The position numbers and the translations under genes were made by a program. Below are positions 34,258 through 42,585 of a stretch of DNA of 64,000 nucleotides, one piece after another; the stretch's first letter is position 1, and each line of letters opens with the position of its first letter. The DNA is taken from NCBI RefSeq assembly GCF_000374165.1, contig NZ_KB893726.1, forward strand, positions 1 through 64,000, in the 5' to 3' direction. This DNA is from Parafrankia elaeagni. Its GTDB lineage: Bacteria > Actinomycetota > Actinomycetes > Frankiales > Frankiaceae. The notes beneath the pieces were generated by a model that was given only the letters and a program-made list of their open reading frames with translations, was not told the DNA's origin and ran no database searches.

Positions 34258-35487
34258 GTGACGAAGATGGACGGGATTGACGCGACCGTGAGCGGCATCG
34301 ACGCGGTCGTGAGAGGGGCTGGTGCGGTCAGGCCCGGCCCCGGTGTCGTCATGAACGGGGCGCTGGCGGACGGCGGGTCCGAGGCACGCCGAGGCGAGGT
34401 GCTGTTGCTTTCCGGTTCCCTCGGCATGGGCCATGACGTGATGGCCGAGGCCTGCGCCATGTCGCTGGAACGCCGCGGGTTGCGCACCAGGACCGCTGAC
34501 AGCCTGCGCATGACGGACGGCCGCAACGGCATGCTGGGGCAGAACGCCTTCCGCGGGCTCATCGCGGTGCCCGGTGTGTATGACGCGCTGCACTTCTCGC
34601 AGCTTCGCACCGGCGGCCCGGTCGCCCGCGCGATCGAGCGGACGTCCAGCAGGTTCCTGGTGCCGCGGCTGCGCGAGAACCTCCGTGCCGAGCCGGTCGA
34701 CATGGTCGTCTCGATCTTTGCCTCGGCGGCCGCGGCGGTCAGCCGGCTGAAGCCGGAGTTCCCGGGGCTGGTCACGGCGGTCTTCTCGTCGGACTGCTGT
34801 GTGCACCGAATCTGGGTGCAGGAGAACACCGATCTGTTCCTGGTGACGTCGCAGACCGCCGCCCGGTACGTGCGCAGGTTCTCGCCGAACGCGCGGGTGG
34901 CGGTCGTGCCGACGCCGGTCCGGGCGGCGTTCTACGACCCGCCGACGCAGGAGGAGGCGCGGGCCAACCTCGGTATCCCGCTGGAAAGCCGCTGCGTCCT
35001 GCTCATGTCCGGCTCGTGGGGGCTGGGCCCGCTGGTGGAGGCGGCCGAGGCGCTCGCCAGGGCCGGAGTCTGGGTGCTCGCCGTGGCCGGGCGCAACGAG
35101 AAGCTCGCCGCTCGGCTCGCCGCGCTCGCCGAACGGGACCACCGGGTGATCCCGTTCGGGTTCACCACCCGTATCCCGGAGTTGATGGCTGCGAGTAACC
35201 TGGTCGTGACCTCGTCGGGCGACACCTGCAGCGAGGCCCGGGTCATCGGGCGCGACCTGCTGCTCATGGACGTCGTCCCCGGCCACGGGCGGGACAACCT
35301 GCAGAAGGAGCTCGACCGCGGCCACGCCGAGGTGACAAGCACCGACTCGCTGTCCCTGACCCGGTCGGCGCTGGCCTGCCTGGATCGGGTCAAGCCACCC
35401 TCGCAGCGGGTCGCCGCCACGCCCCAGGCCTGGGAGCAGGCCTTCGGTGCGGCGCTGGCGCAGGTGGGCCTGGGCGCCAACTGGTGA
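34258..35487 (+). CDS. MGDG-synthase/GT28-like glycosyltransferase
   Basis: A protein of about 409 residues in GT-B arrangement. LLLSGSLGMGHDVMAEACA is the MGDG-synthase type N-terminal loop (Gly-rich, then His), DMVVSIFASAAAAVSRLKPE and DLFLVTSQTAARYVRRF follow, then the GT28 C-domain LLMSGSWGLGPLVEAAEALA and VTSSGDTCSEARVIGRDLLL, which binds the nucleotide sugar. GTG 34258 has GGAG 5 nt upstream; GTG 34252 overlapping the previous stop is also possible. As the third gene of the module it likely transfers the modified sugar, possibly to a lipid acceptor. Acceptor and donor are unknown. Confidence 0.82.
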   Translation: MTKMDGIDATVSGIDAVVRGAGAVRPGPGVVMNGALADGGSEARRGEVLLLSGSLGMGHDVMAEACAMSLERRGLRTRTADSLRMTDGRNGMLGQNAFRGLIAVPGVYDALHFSQLRTGGPVARAIERTSSRFLVPRLRENLRAEPVDMVVSIFASAAAAVSRLKPEFPGLVTAVFSSDCCVHRIWVQENTDLFLVTSQTAARYVRRFSPNARVAVVPTPVRAAFYDPPTQEEARANLGIPLESRCVLLMSGSWGLGPLVEAAEALARAGVWVLAVAGRNEKLAARLAALAERDHRVIPFGFTTRIPELMAASNLVVTSSGDTCSEARVIGRDLLLMDVVPGHGRDNLQKELDRGHAEVTSTDSLSLTRSALACLDRVKPPSQRVAATPQAWEQAFGAALAQVGLGANW

Positions 35488-35687
35488 TACCCGTCGCGGC
35501 ACGATCCGTCGCGGCACAACCCCGCCCAACGTCCGGTGCGTTCTGGAGAAGCGAAGTATCACGACATGAGCTCGGAGAGCCGTCACGTTGCGGCAGATGA
35601 TGGCGCGGTGGCTGTCCGTGCCGGGGCGGTGCACCCCGGCTCGGCGGCCATCGGGAGCGGATGGGACGCTGCCCTGGTGAGCCGCGC

Positions 35688-36851
35688 ATGAACACGGCGC
35701 TCGTCCTCGGGCTGCCCATCACCATTGTCTCGGCCGCGCTGTACGGCGTCGCGCCGCTGTTGCAGGCGATGGCCGCCCGCCGAGAGGAGGCCGGCGCCGG
35801 CCTGGGCCTGGGCCTGCTCGCCCGGCTCGCCACCCGGCCGCTGTGGCTGCTGGGCCTGGCCGTCGAGGCAGGCTCGTTCCTGCTCGAGGTCTATGCGCTG
35901 TCGGTGGCGCCAGTGGCCCTGGTGGCCCCGGTGATGGCTCTCGACATGATCGTTTTTACTCTGCTGGCCCGCCGGGCCCTGGGGGAACAGATCAGCCGGG
36001 TCGGCTGGAGCGGTGTGGGCCTCATGGTGGCCGGGGTCGGCCTGCTGGCCTACGCGTTCCACCGCAACGCCGAGGTCGGCAGCCCGGCAGGGCGCAATGT
36101 CCTGCTCGCCTTCCTGGTACTCGGGCTGATCTTCTCGTTGCTGTGCGCGTTCGGCGCGAATCTCGCGGCGGCCAGGCGGAAGATCGCGGGCGCCGCGCTG
36201 GGGTTCGGCCTGGCGGCCGGCGTCAGCTACGCCATCGCGACGCTGGCGACGCGTCAGATCGGCCTGGCCGTGCACGAGCACCGCAACGGCGACTCGCCGC
36301 TGGTCGACCTGCTGTCGACGCCGACCCCGTACATCCTGATCCTGTTCTCGGTGCTCGCGCTGGGGCTGGAACAGCGCGGCCTGCAGGGGCGCGCGGCTGT
36401 CATCGCCTTCCCGGTCACCAGCGGCGTCTCCGCGTTCCTGCCGGTGACGCTCGGCCTGACCCTGTTCGACGAGCCCGCCCCGGACGGCCCCCGCCTGCTG
36501 GCCTTCGTGGTGTCGCTGGTCATGGTCGCGGCCGGCATCGCCGCGCTCGGCCGGGACCGGATGGCGGCCAACCGGTCGGTCGAGGAGGAACTGGCGCTGG
36601 AGGACCTGCCGCCGCGTGGCCCGACGTCCGGTGGTGCTGAAGCACGCCCGGGCGTGCTTCAGCACCACCGGGCCGACGACGACGGCTTCCTGATCGGGGA
36701 CGTCCACGGTGTGGCGGACGAGGACTGGGCTGCTCCGGACGCCGGTTCGGGCCTCGGTGGCAGTGGGCCCACTGCCGGCGGCGCCTCCGCGCGACGGTCC
36801 GGTGACCGGTTCGGGGTTGTCATTGACCCATTGCGGAGTGCGCAGCGCTGA
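35688..36851 (+). CDS. DMT/EamA-like multispan membrane protein
   Basis: A 387-residue protein with about nine or ten membrane spans over residues 1-300 (ITIVSAALYGVAPLLQAMAA, VALVAPVMALDMIVFTLLA, VGLMVAGVGLLAYAF, and so on), in the pattern of drug/metabolite transporters or NIPA-like carriers. The last 90 residues are a hydrophilic tail rich in Gly/Asp/Arg. The junction between the membrane core and the tail is a 44-bp perfect DNA palindrome (36628-36671), so the tail may be a late addition by read-through. The start at the internal ATG follows GGTGAG; it is transcribed after the sugar module with a 200-nt gap. Substrate unknown. Confidence 0.78.
   Translation: MNTALVLGLPITIVSAALYGVAPLLQAMAARREEAGAGLGLGLLARLATRPLWLLGLAVEAGSFLLEVYALSVAPVALVAPVMALDMIVFTLLARRALGEQISRVGWSGVGLMVAGVGLLAYAFHRNAEVGSPAGRNVLLAFLVLGLIFSLLCAFGANLAAARRKIAGAALGFGLAAGVSYAIATLATRQIGLAVHEHRNGDSPLVDLLSTPTPYILILFSVLALGLEQRGLQGRAAVIAFPVTSGVSAFLPVTLGLTLFDEPAPDGPRLLAFVVSLVMVAAGIAALGRDRMAANRSVEEELALEDLPPRGPTSGGAEARPGVLQHHRADDDGFLIGDVHGVADEDWAAPDAGSGLGGSGPTAGGASARRSGDRFGVVIDPLRSAQR
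36628..36671. repeat. 44-bp perfect palindrome inside the membrane protein gene
   Basis: The 22-bp arms 36628-36649 (starting CCGGTGGTGCTG) and 36650-36671 are exactly complementary with no spacer. The centre is GCCCGGGC. It lies in the reading frame just after the last membrane span. Confidence 0.92.
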
Positions 36852-36959
36852 GTAAAGATGCATCGCGTGGGTGAAATGTCCGGTGACACCGTCGGTCGCT
36901 GAGGGCGTTGCCTCTGGTGTTCGGGGTGTGGCCCCGCCTGGCCGGGATTGGTGGATCGC

Positions 36960-37223
36960 ATGTATGCGGACGACTCGGGGTTTGACAGCGCGGGCCCCCA
37001 GGGGTCGGGCTACCAGTCCGTCACTGTCAGTCTGCCCAGCGACCTGTTGGACGTCGTCCTGCGGCGAGTCGGCCCGAACGGTCTGTCCGCCTACGTCGCG
37101 CAGGCGCTGTGGCGGCAGGAGCCGCGCGCATCCCTGATCGACTTCCACCGCTGGACGGCTGCGCTCAGCCGGGCCGCGCTCGAGCAGGAGCCCTCCCGAG
37201 CCGAGCCGCCGGCTCTGCACTGA
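36960..37223 (+). CDS. Ribbon-helix-helix-like small protein, possible orphan antitoxin
   Basis: An 87-residue protein. SVTVSLPSDLLDVVLRRVGP and NGLSAYVAQALWRQE resemble the strand-helix-helix of RHH DNA-binding antitoxins (VapB/CopG/ParD type). The C-terminal 30 residues are helical and charged, where an antitoxin would hold its toxin. No toxin gene lies next to it, so it may be an orphan regulator. ATG 36960 with GGTGG upstream; GTG 36951 is an alternative. A strong terminator hairpin follows at 37248. Confidence 0.6.
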   Translation: MYADDSGFDSAGPQGSGYQSVTVSLPSDLLDVVLRRVGPNGLSAYVAQALWRQEPRASLIDFHRWTAALSRAALEQEPSRAEPPALH

Positions 37224-37247
37224 GGAGCCTCCCGACGGGGCAGACAG

Positions 37248-37275
37248 ATCCTGGTGCCGTGGCCGGCACCAGGAT
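37248..37275 (+). terminator. Terminator after the RHH gene
   Basis: ATCCTGGTGCCG and CGGCACCAGGAT form a perfect 12-bp stem around a TGGC tetraloop, 24 nt after the stop codon. Confidence 0.7.
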
Positions 37276-37472
37276 GGACGGCCGGGCGCCCGGGCGATCG
37301 GGGGGTGAACCCGGGCGGCCGGCCACAGCGACTATCTCACGGACCGCACATGGATTGTCACCAAGAGTTTTTGGATGTGTGCATCGCGTGAGCGAGACCC
37401 CGGGTAGGACAGCATTCGTGACGATCATCCGTTTCTGATGGCGCTCCATGCTGTCCGACCCGGTCCGCCGCG

Positions 37473-37640
37473 TTACCGAGGGTCGGGAGCGAAGCGGTCG
37501 AGCGCCTTGCGAATCCGGGAGTTCGCCTGCGCGAAACTGATCTTCCCTTCCACGTACGCTGCGAGCGCCGCGCGTCGGACCCGCTCGACTCGCGGATCGG
37601 GCAGAGGGGTGTTCAGCAGGTTGGTCGTGGCGGTGGCCAC
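37473..37640 (-). CDS. Small hypothetical protein
   Basis: A 55-residue protein from GTG 37640, preceded by GGGAGGTG at good spacing. It ends with a helical segment RRAALAAYVEGKISFAQANSRIRKAL. The AAYVEGKIS pattern is faintly reminiscent of VbhA-type antitoxins of Fic toxins, but I would not assign that. No Fic gene is nearby. Convergent with the RHH gene. Confidence 0.5.
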   Translation of the reverse strand: MATATTNLLNTPLPDPRVERVRRAALAAYVEGKISFAQANSRIRKALDRFAPDPR

Positions 37641-37795
37641 GGCAATCACCTCCCGGTACCAAGGGAACAGGGGACTACAACTCAATCCGTGGCGGACGGG
37701 CAGCGTGGCAGACACAGCTGACCGCTCGCCCGGCAGGCTTACCAGCCGGTCGGCGGCCCGACGGCCTCCGCCGAGGCCAGCCGACGCCCGACCGG

Positions 37796-37827
37796 AGCCG
37801 GCACCGCCCGGCCGGGCGGTGCCGGCT
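37796..37827. repeat. 32-bp perfect palindrome in an intergenic region
   Basis: The 16-bp arms (AGCCGGCACCGCCCGG and its exact complement) meet without a spacer at 37811/37812. It is about 155 nt upstream of the small minus-strand gene. Confidence 0.9.
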
Positions 37828-38198
37828 GGACGATCTGGGTGGCGGGTGGCGGGTGGCGGGTGTGGCGGGCGTCGTGCGGGCGGGGACGTGGGCCCTGCCT
37901 ACGCGGGCGGCCTGCCGGACGGGGTGTGCCGGGCCTGATGCCGTGACCGGCTAGGCCCGGCCAGGTGCTCGCTCAGTGGCACTCACGGCGTCACTCCTCC
38001 GCTGCAGGACGGGCTCCGGGCGGCTGGAACCCGCCTCCGAACGCTACAAAGCCGATGCAGGTGTCACCTTCGGTCAACGGTGACCGGGTGAACATCTACA
38101 GAGTGCGTGACTGCGGCTGGTTACGCAAGGGGCAGGGAACCGCCGCCACCAGGCTCGTCCCGGGCGGCGCCGGGAACCCGGGGCACCCCGGGACTGCT

Positions 38199-38216
38199 GC
38201 GGGCCTTCGGGCCCGC
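38199..38216 (-). terminator. UUCG-type hairpin after the DUF397 gene
   Basis: GCGGGCC-TTCG-GGCCCGC: a 7-bp stem with a stable tetraloop, about 20 nt past the DUF397 stop on the minus strand. Confidence 0.55.
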
Positions 38217-38236
38217 GGCGGGCGCGCGGTCGAGGC

Positions 38237-38482
38237 TCAGGGCGCGGTCGAGGACGCCGGTGCGTCGAACTCGCCGTTCCGCACCCCGGCGAGGAAGGCG
38301 TCCCACTCCGCGCCGCTGAAGACCAGGAGAGCGCGCAGCGGCGCGGTCGAATCGCGGACGGCCACGCCGCCGTCGACGTGCGCCACCTCGACGCACATGC
38401 CGCCCTCGCCGCTGCTGTAGGTGCTCCGGTGCCAGGCCAGGGCCATCGGATCCGGGACTGCCGGCTTTCTGGACGTTCTCAC
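38237..38482 (-). CDS. DUF397 protein
   Basis: An 81-residue protein with the DUF397 signature: W-RSTYSSGEGGMCVEVAHV, VAVRDST, LLVFSGAEWDAFLAGVRNGEFD. GTG overlaps the stop of the upstream XRE gene (GTGA). DUF397 and XRE-DUF5753 genes form paired regulatory modules in actinomycetes, influencing development in Streptomyces; here they are translationally coupled. Confidence 0.92.
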   Translation of the reverse strand: MRTSRKPAVPDPMALAWHRSTYSSGEGGMCVEVAHVDGGVAVRDSTAPLRALLVFSGAEWDAFLAGVRNGEFDAPASSTAP

Positions 38483-39342
38483 CGAAAATCCTCCGAAACA
38501 TCCGCTATCAGGGCCGCGGAGTCCGCCGGGCTCAGTGCGGACGCCATCAGACGATCAAGCCTGACTCTATAGCGCCGAATTTCGGCGGGACGTTCGAGGT
38601 AGAGGCTTCCGGCGCCTTTCTCTATATAGACCACGTCGTGATCCGTCTCGTCCGCGAAAGTCAGAACGGAGAATGTGCTGCCGAGCCCGGCATGTGCCCC
38701 GACGGAGAGGGGAAGCACCTGAACGGTGACATTCGGGAGCTCGGCGGTCCGGTTGATCCGCGTGAGCTGGGCGCTCATCGCGGCGGTGCCGCCGACCGGC
38801 CGCCGCAGCACGGCCTCGTCCAGGATCACCTGAAGCCGCGGTGGACTGTCCTCGTGCAGCCGCGACTGCCGGTCCAGCCGGAGAGCGACCCGCCGTTCGA
38901 TCTCGTCGTCCGACGCCTCGGGCAGGCTCGCCCGCATCACCGCCCGCGCGTAGTCGGCTGTCTGCAGCAGGCCGTGGACCAGCTGCGGCTCGTAGACGCT
39001 GATCGACGATGCCCCTGCCTCCAGGCCGATGTAGACCTCGAACCATGCCGGGACGACGTCCTGGTAGGCCTGCCACCAGCCATGCCGGCGGGACTCGCGG
39101 GCGAGCGCGAGCAGCGCCTCGCGATGCTCGCCCGGCGGCACCCCGTACAGCTGCAGCAGGTCGGCGACGTCTCTGGTCCGGACGGGCAGACGCCCGTTCT
39201 CCAGTCTGCTGATCTTGGATGCCGAGCACCGCAGCGCCTCGCACGCCTGCTCCACCTCGATGCCCGCGGCCTCGCGCAGCCGCCGCAGCTCGCCGCCGAG
39301 CCGGCGGCGCCGCACGGTCGGGCCGCTGTTTCTCGCTGTCAC
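38479..39342 (-). CDS. XRE-family regulator with DUF5753 domain
   Basis: A 287-residue regulator. Residues about 10-70 are a Cro/CI helix-turn-helix (LGGELRRLREAAGIEVEQAC, CSASKISRLENGRLPVRTRD). Residues about 95-280 are DUF5753 (EVYIGLEAGASSISVYEPQL, VHGLLQTADYARAVM, LPNVTVQVLPLSVGAHAGL, DVVYIEKGAGSLYLE). The GTG start has GGAGGAGG upstream. It is coupled to the DUF397 gene. A perfect 7-bp inverted repeat about 110 bp upstream may be its operator. Confidence 0.93.
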   Translation of the reverse strand: MTARNSGPTVRRRRLGGELRRLREAAGIEVEQACEALRCSASKISRLENGRLPVRTRDVADLLQLYGVPPGEHREALLALARESRRHGWWQAYQDVVPAWFEVYIGLEAGASSISVYEPQLVHGLLQTADYARAVMRASLPEASDDEIERRVALRLDRQSRLHEDSPPRLQVILDEAVLRRPVGGTAAMSAQLTRINRTAELPNVTVQVLPLSVGAHAGLGSTFSVLTFADETDHDVVYIEKGAGSLYLERPAEIRRYRVRLDRLMASALSPADSAALIADVSEDFR

Positions 39343-39871
39343 CTGGTCCTCCTCCAGGAGTTGCGCAGGCAGTGACGCGTTCCGTCACGTATCCACAAGC
39401 TAATGACATAGATAGTGCGCAATCTGTAGCGAAACCATCACGCAAGACCTTGCATATGCGTCATGCAAGCTCCATGCTGCAGAAGCGGTGCTCACCTTGA
39501 GTGGCGAAAGCGAGCTCCTGGGTGAGATGTTGTCGACGATTGGACCTACCAGGGGGAGCGTCGGTGGTGGTCGGGGCGGCGTGGGTAGCCACAGCTCGGC
39601 GCCGCCCGCTGCCTGCCCCGGGCGCTGCCTGCCCAGGAGCTGCCTGCCCGGGCGCGGTGGTACTTCCACCCGCCGGTCTGATCATCTCAGTGATCGCGTC
39701 CGGAGTGGGCCCTTTCCGCGGCCGGGACCGCGGCGACCGGGCTCCGGTGGACGTACAGGCGGAACCGGAGACCCGATGAACTGTTATCCGCGCGGCAGGA
39801 GTTCCTGCGGCAGACGCGTTCGCCCGGCCACGGCCAGATCAGGGGAGAAGGACGACCCGGAATCATCGTCA
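39343..39871. other. Divergent region between XRE and small genes
   Basis: Apart from the inverted repeat at 39449-39469, this holds Cys/Pro/Gly-rich open frames (tandem CTGCCCGGGCG-like units near 39606-39655) with no ribosome binding site or family resemblance. I regard them as non-coding. The AT-rich part (39395-39490) likely contains promoters. Confidence 0.45.
39449..39469. promoter_or_regulatory. Inverted repeat upstream of the XRE gene
   Basis: CTTGCAT and ATGCAAG are perfectly complementary with a 7-nt spacer, in unusually AT-rich local DNA. It is a candidate operator for the XRE regulator or the promoter region of the genes on either side. Confidence 0.45.
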
Positions 39872-40042
39872 ATGTTCGGGGTCATCCTGTTCACGGGCGG
39901 CCCGCGCCGCGCGCGTCGGATCGTCCTCGCTTTCGACTCCGCCTCCGACGCCGACGCGTTCGCTGTGGAGAACCACTATGTGGACTATCTGGTCGCGCCG
40001 CTGTCCTTCCTGGCGCCGGCCGGCAGCCGCCGGATCCGGTGA
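39872..40042 (+). CDS. Small hypothetical protein
   Basis: A 56-residue candidate. FGVILFTGGPRRARRIVLAF is followed by SASDADAFAVENHYVDYLVA. The alternation of hydrophobic strands and a helix suggests a small folded alpha/beta unit. The ribosome binding site is not evident (GAGAAGG lies 22 nt away), and the frame is open further upstream with a low-complexity leader. It precedes the next small gene by 49 nt on the same strand. Confidence 0.45.
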   Translation: MFGVILFTGGPRRARRIVLAFDSASDADAFAVENHYVDYLVAPLSFLAPAGSRRIR

Positions 40043-40091
40043 TGTGCCACGAGACCGCCGCGACGGCGGGGAGAAGAAAGGCGGGAGCACG

Positions 40092-40433
40092 ATGAGCCGG
40101 CGATTCCTGGTCTTCGACGGCGACGGCGAGCTCGTCGGCGCCTTCGCCGCGTGGGAGGACGCCCATGCCTGGGCCCACCTGCGCTCGGCCGAACCCGCGA
40201 CGATCGGTCCCGTGCAGGTCGAGGACCGCGACGAGCGCCGCACCTGGACGATGGACGGTGGCGACCACTGCCGGCTGACGGTCTGGCGGCGGCACGTCGA
40301 GTACGGCTACTGCGCGCCGTCGTCGCCCGAGCCGATGCCGCCGACCACCTTCGTCCCGCCCTCCGCCCCGCCGCCGGGCACCGTGGGCCCGCGCCCGCGG
40401 AACCGCCAGCGCCGGCAGGTCATCGCCTCCTGA
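40092..40433 (+). CDS. Hypothetical protein with proline-rich tail
   Basis: A 113-residue protein with GGGAG 5 nt before the ATG. The first 75 residues look like a compact alpha/beta domain (RRFLVFDGDGELVGAFAAWE, then HAWAHLRSAEPATIGPVQVE and CRLTVWRRHVEYGY); the remainder is Pro/Arg-rich. Not recognised. The last 14 nt overlap the end of the convergent GT87 gene. Confidence 0.6.
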   Translation: MSRRFLVFDGDGELVGAFAAWEDAHAWAHLRSAEPATIGPVQVEDRDERRTWTMDGGDHCRLTVWRRHVEYGYCAPSSPEPMPPTTFVPPSAPPPGTVGPRPRNRQRRQVIAS

Positions 40434-41862
40434 CATCCGCCGGCGACGCCGGGTCCGAGCCAGCAGCCGCTCGCGGATGGGGGAGCAGCGTCGAGACCGC
40501 GGAGACCGCCGTGGCCGGCACGCCCGCGCCCGGCACGTCCGCGCCCGGCACGTCCGCGCTCTGGGTGGATGAGGTCTCCTGCGCCGCACGCCGTGGGTGA
40601 GGTGTGACCGCGGCGTGCCACAACAGCGCGGCGAGGAGAGCGGCCGCCGCCGCGAAGTAACTGTTGGCGAGGGCGATCTGCCCCGCGGAGTGGGCCAGCT
40701 CGAGGTTCCCGCCGTGCGGTACCCACCAGATCGGGGCGAGGGCGGCCAGGACGTAACCGGCCCCTGCCGCGGCGCGTCCCCAGGGCGGGCGCTGCGGGCC
40801 GACGGACAGCCCGAGCAGCAGTGGCACCAACCAGACCCAGTGGTGACTCCAGGAGATCGGCGAGGTCAGCAGGCCGGCCAGCGCACAGGTCGCGCCACCG
40901 AGCAGCGGTCGCCCGCGGCGGGTCAGCAGAACCGCGGCGGCGAGGCCGGCCGCCAGCAGCACCCCGGCGAGCGGCAGATACAGCGGCCTCGCCGCCTCCG
41001 CGCCGCCCATCAGCCGGGACAGCACGCCGAACAGCGACTGGTTCCCGGCGTAGGGGATGCCGCCGATGTGCCCTGCGTCGAAGAACGTGTGCGTCCAGTA
41101 GGTGGCGGAGGGGCGAGGGCTGACGGCGAACCCGACGGCGACCGTCGCGCCGAAGGAGGCCGCCGCCGTGGCGGCGGCGCGCCAGCGGCCGGTGAGTAGA
41201 AGATAGGGCAGAAAAATCAGCGGCGTCAGTTTGATCCCGGCGGCGATGCCGGTCAGCACTCCGCGCGGAACAAACCTGCACCGCCCGAACAGGTCGTGGG
41301 CGACCATGAGCGCGAGAATGACGTTGATCTGCCCGAAGCTGACGGTACTCCGTACTGGTTCGAGTAACAGCGCGAAGCCGGTGAGGGAACAGCAGGCCAT
41401 GATGCGCGGACGCCACCCCGGTACAACGGCTGCCGCCCGGGCCGAAAAACCGCAGGTCGATCCGCCTGGGCTGGCCGCGCTCGCCGCGCTGCGGGCCGGG
41501 AGGGCGCAGAGAGCGCAGAGAGCACAGAGGGCGCAGAAGACGCCGAGACAGAGCAGCGTGGCGAACGTCCAGAGTACCTGCGCGGGCTGGCCGGGCAGCA
41601 GCGCGATCGGCGCGAACGCGGCCGCGGCGAAAGGCGTGTACGTGAAGGGAAGTCCGGAAGCGCTGTCCGGTTCGGCGTAGGGGTCGCCGCCGGCCAGGAT
41701 CGCGTCTCCGCCCATGCGGTAGATGTTGAGATCGACCAGCCTGCTGGTGGCGGCGAAATACAGGAAAGCGGCGGAGAAGGCGATTCCGAGCCCGATTCCG
41801 AGCACGGCTGCCGCCGTGGCAGGTGCGGTCCAGGCGCCTGGTTTCCGGATGGTGGCCGTCAA
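40420..41862 (-). CDS. GT87 (DUF2029) polyprenol-phosphate-mannose-dependent mannosyltransferase-like protein
   Basis: A 480-residue GT-C type membrane enzyme with around ten spans. DLNIYRMGGDAILAGGDPYA contains the conserved loop Asp, with TYTPFAAAAFAPIALLP, SFGQINVILALMVAHDL, AAGIKLTPLIFLPYLLLTGR and SPISWSHHWVWLVPLLL following; these are diagnostic of GT87 mannosyltransferases acting on phosphatidylinositol mannosides or lipoarabinomannan-like glycans. A CALCALCAL insert (about residues 108-118) sits in a membrane-loop region. The start is a TTG with GGAAG upstream. It is convergent with the small gene before it. Confidence 0.88.
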   Translation of the reverse strand: MTATIRKPGAWTAPATAAAVLGIGLGIAFSAAFLYFAATSRLVDLNIYRMGGDAILAGGDPYAEPDSASGLPFTYTPFAAAAFAPIALLPGQPAQVLWTFATLLCLGVFCALCALCALCALPARSAASAASPGGSTCGFSARAAAVVPGWRPRIMACCSLTGFALLLEPVRSTVSFGQINVILALMVAHDLFGRCRFVPRGVLTGIAAGIKLTPLIFLPYLLLTGRWRAAATAAASFGATVAVGFAVSPRPSATYWTHTFFDAGHIGGIPYAGNQSLFGVLSRLMGGAEAARPLYLPLAGVLLAAGLAAAVLLTRRGRPLLGGATCALAGLLTSPISWSHHWVWLVPLLLGLSVGPQRPPWGRAAAGAGYVLAALAPIWWVPHGGNLELAHSAGQIALANSYFAAAAALLAALLWHAAVTPHPRRAAQETSSTQSADVPGADVPGAGVPATAVSAVSTLLPHPRAAAGSDPASPADVRRR

Positions 41863-42091
41863 CGAATCTTCCAGCTCGGGGCCCGGGGGCAGTGGGCGGT
41901 GCGGAACTCGCGGCGGAACTACGGAAATTTACGCGCCCACTCTAGAGCGCTGTTCCCCCGGGCGGTGGAAGGCTGTTCGACGGATGGGTCTCCAGTGGCG
42001 AGAGCCGATGTTTTTCCAATGGAGGATCACGGCCTGGGCGATGGCTGCCGCGGCCGCTCGCCGGCATGCCTGAGCGGCGTCCGCGCGCGGG

Positions 42092-42574
42092 TCAGCGGGT
42101 CGAATGATGATCGTCTATCTGCTGCAGGAGGCGGAGGAGCTCCGCGCGCTCGGCAGGGGTGAGTGGGGCGAGCAGCTCCTGTTGGGTCTGGTCGACGAGG
42201 TGGTCCAGGGCGCGCAGCCGAGATCGCCCGGCCGAGGTCAGCGTGACGATGTTGCGGCGCCGGTCGTCGGGGTCGGGCGCGCGCTCCACGTGCCCGGCCT
42301 CGGTCAGGCCGCCCAGCACGGCCACCATGTCGCTGCGGTGGATGCCGGTGCGCTCGCTGAGCGTGGCCTGGCTCGCCGGCCCGCCGTCGCGCAGGGTGAC
42401 GAGTGTGGCGTACTGCCACCGGGTCGCCCCCGCGGCGGCGAGGTGCGTGTTCGAGATCCGATCGGCGTGCACCGCGGCACGGCCGAGGAGTCGGCTGGCC
42501 AGTGATCGCAGCCGCGGGGAGACGGCGACGGGGTCGGTCGGCACGTGGCGGTCGCGTTCCGGCATGAACGGCAT
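42092..42574 (-). CDS. MarR-family transcriptional regulator
   Basis: A 160-residue winged-helix protein. The fold is complete: [40 protein letters not shown] (recognition helix), [20 protein letters not shown] (wing with the DxRR motif). ATG 42574 or 42565. It is divergent from an epoxide hydrolase gene, with two operator-like palindromes between them, so it likely represses both. Confidence 0.92.
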   Translation of the reverse strand: MPFMPERDRHVPTDPVAVSPRLRSLASRLLGRAAVHADRISNTHLAAAGATRWQYATLVTLRDGGPASQATLSERTGIHRSDMVAVLGGLTEAGHVERAPDPDDRRRNIVTLTSAGRSRLRALDHLVDQTQQELLAPLTPAERAELLRLLQQIDDHHSTR

Positions 42575-42585
42575 CCTAAGGCTTG

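Larger units (their letters stand above)
37641..38236. other. Intergenic region with a long palindrome
   Basis: No supported gene. It contains the palindrome at 37796-37827, tandem GGTGGCGGGT repeats (about 37839-37865) and the terminator of the DUF397 gene at its right end. Open frames here are Pro/Gly/Arg-rich and lack ribosome binding sites. Confidence 0.45.
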
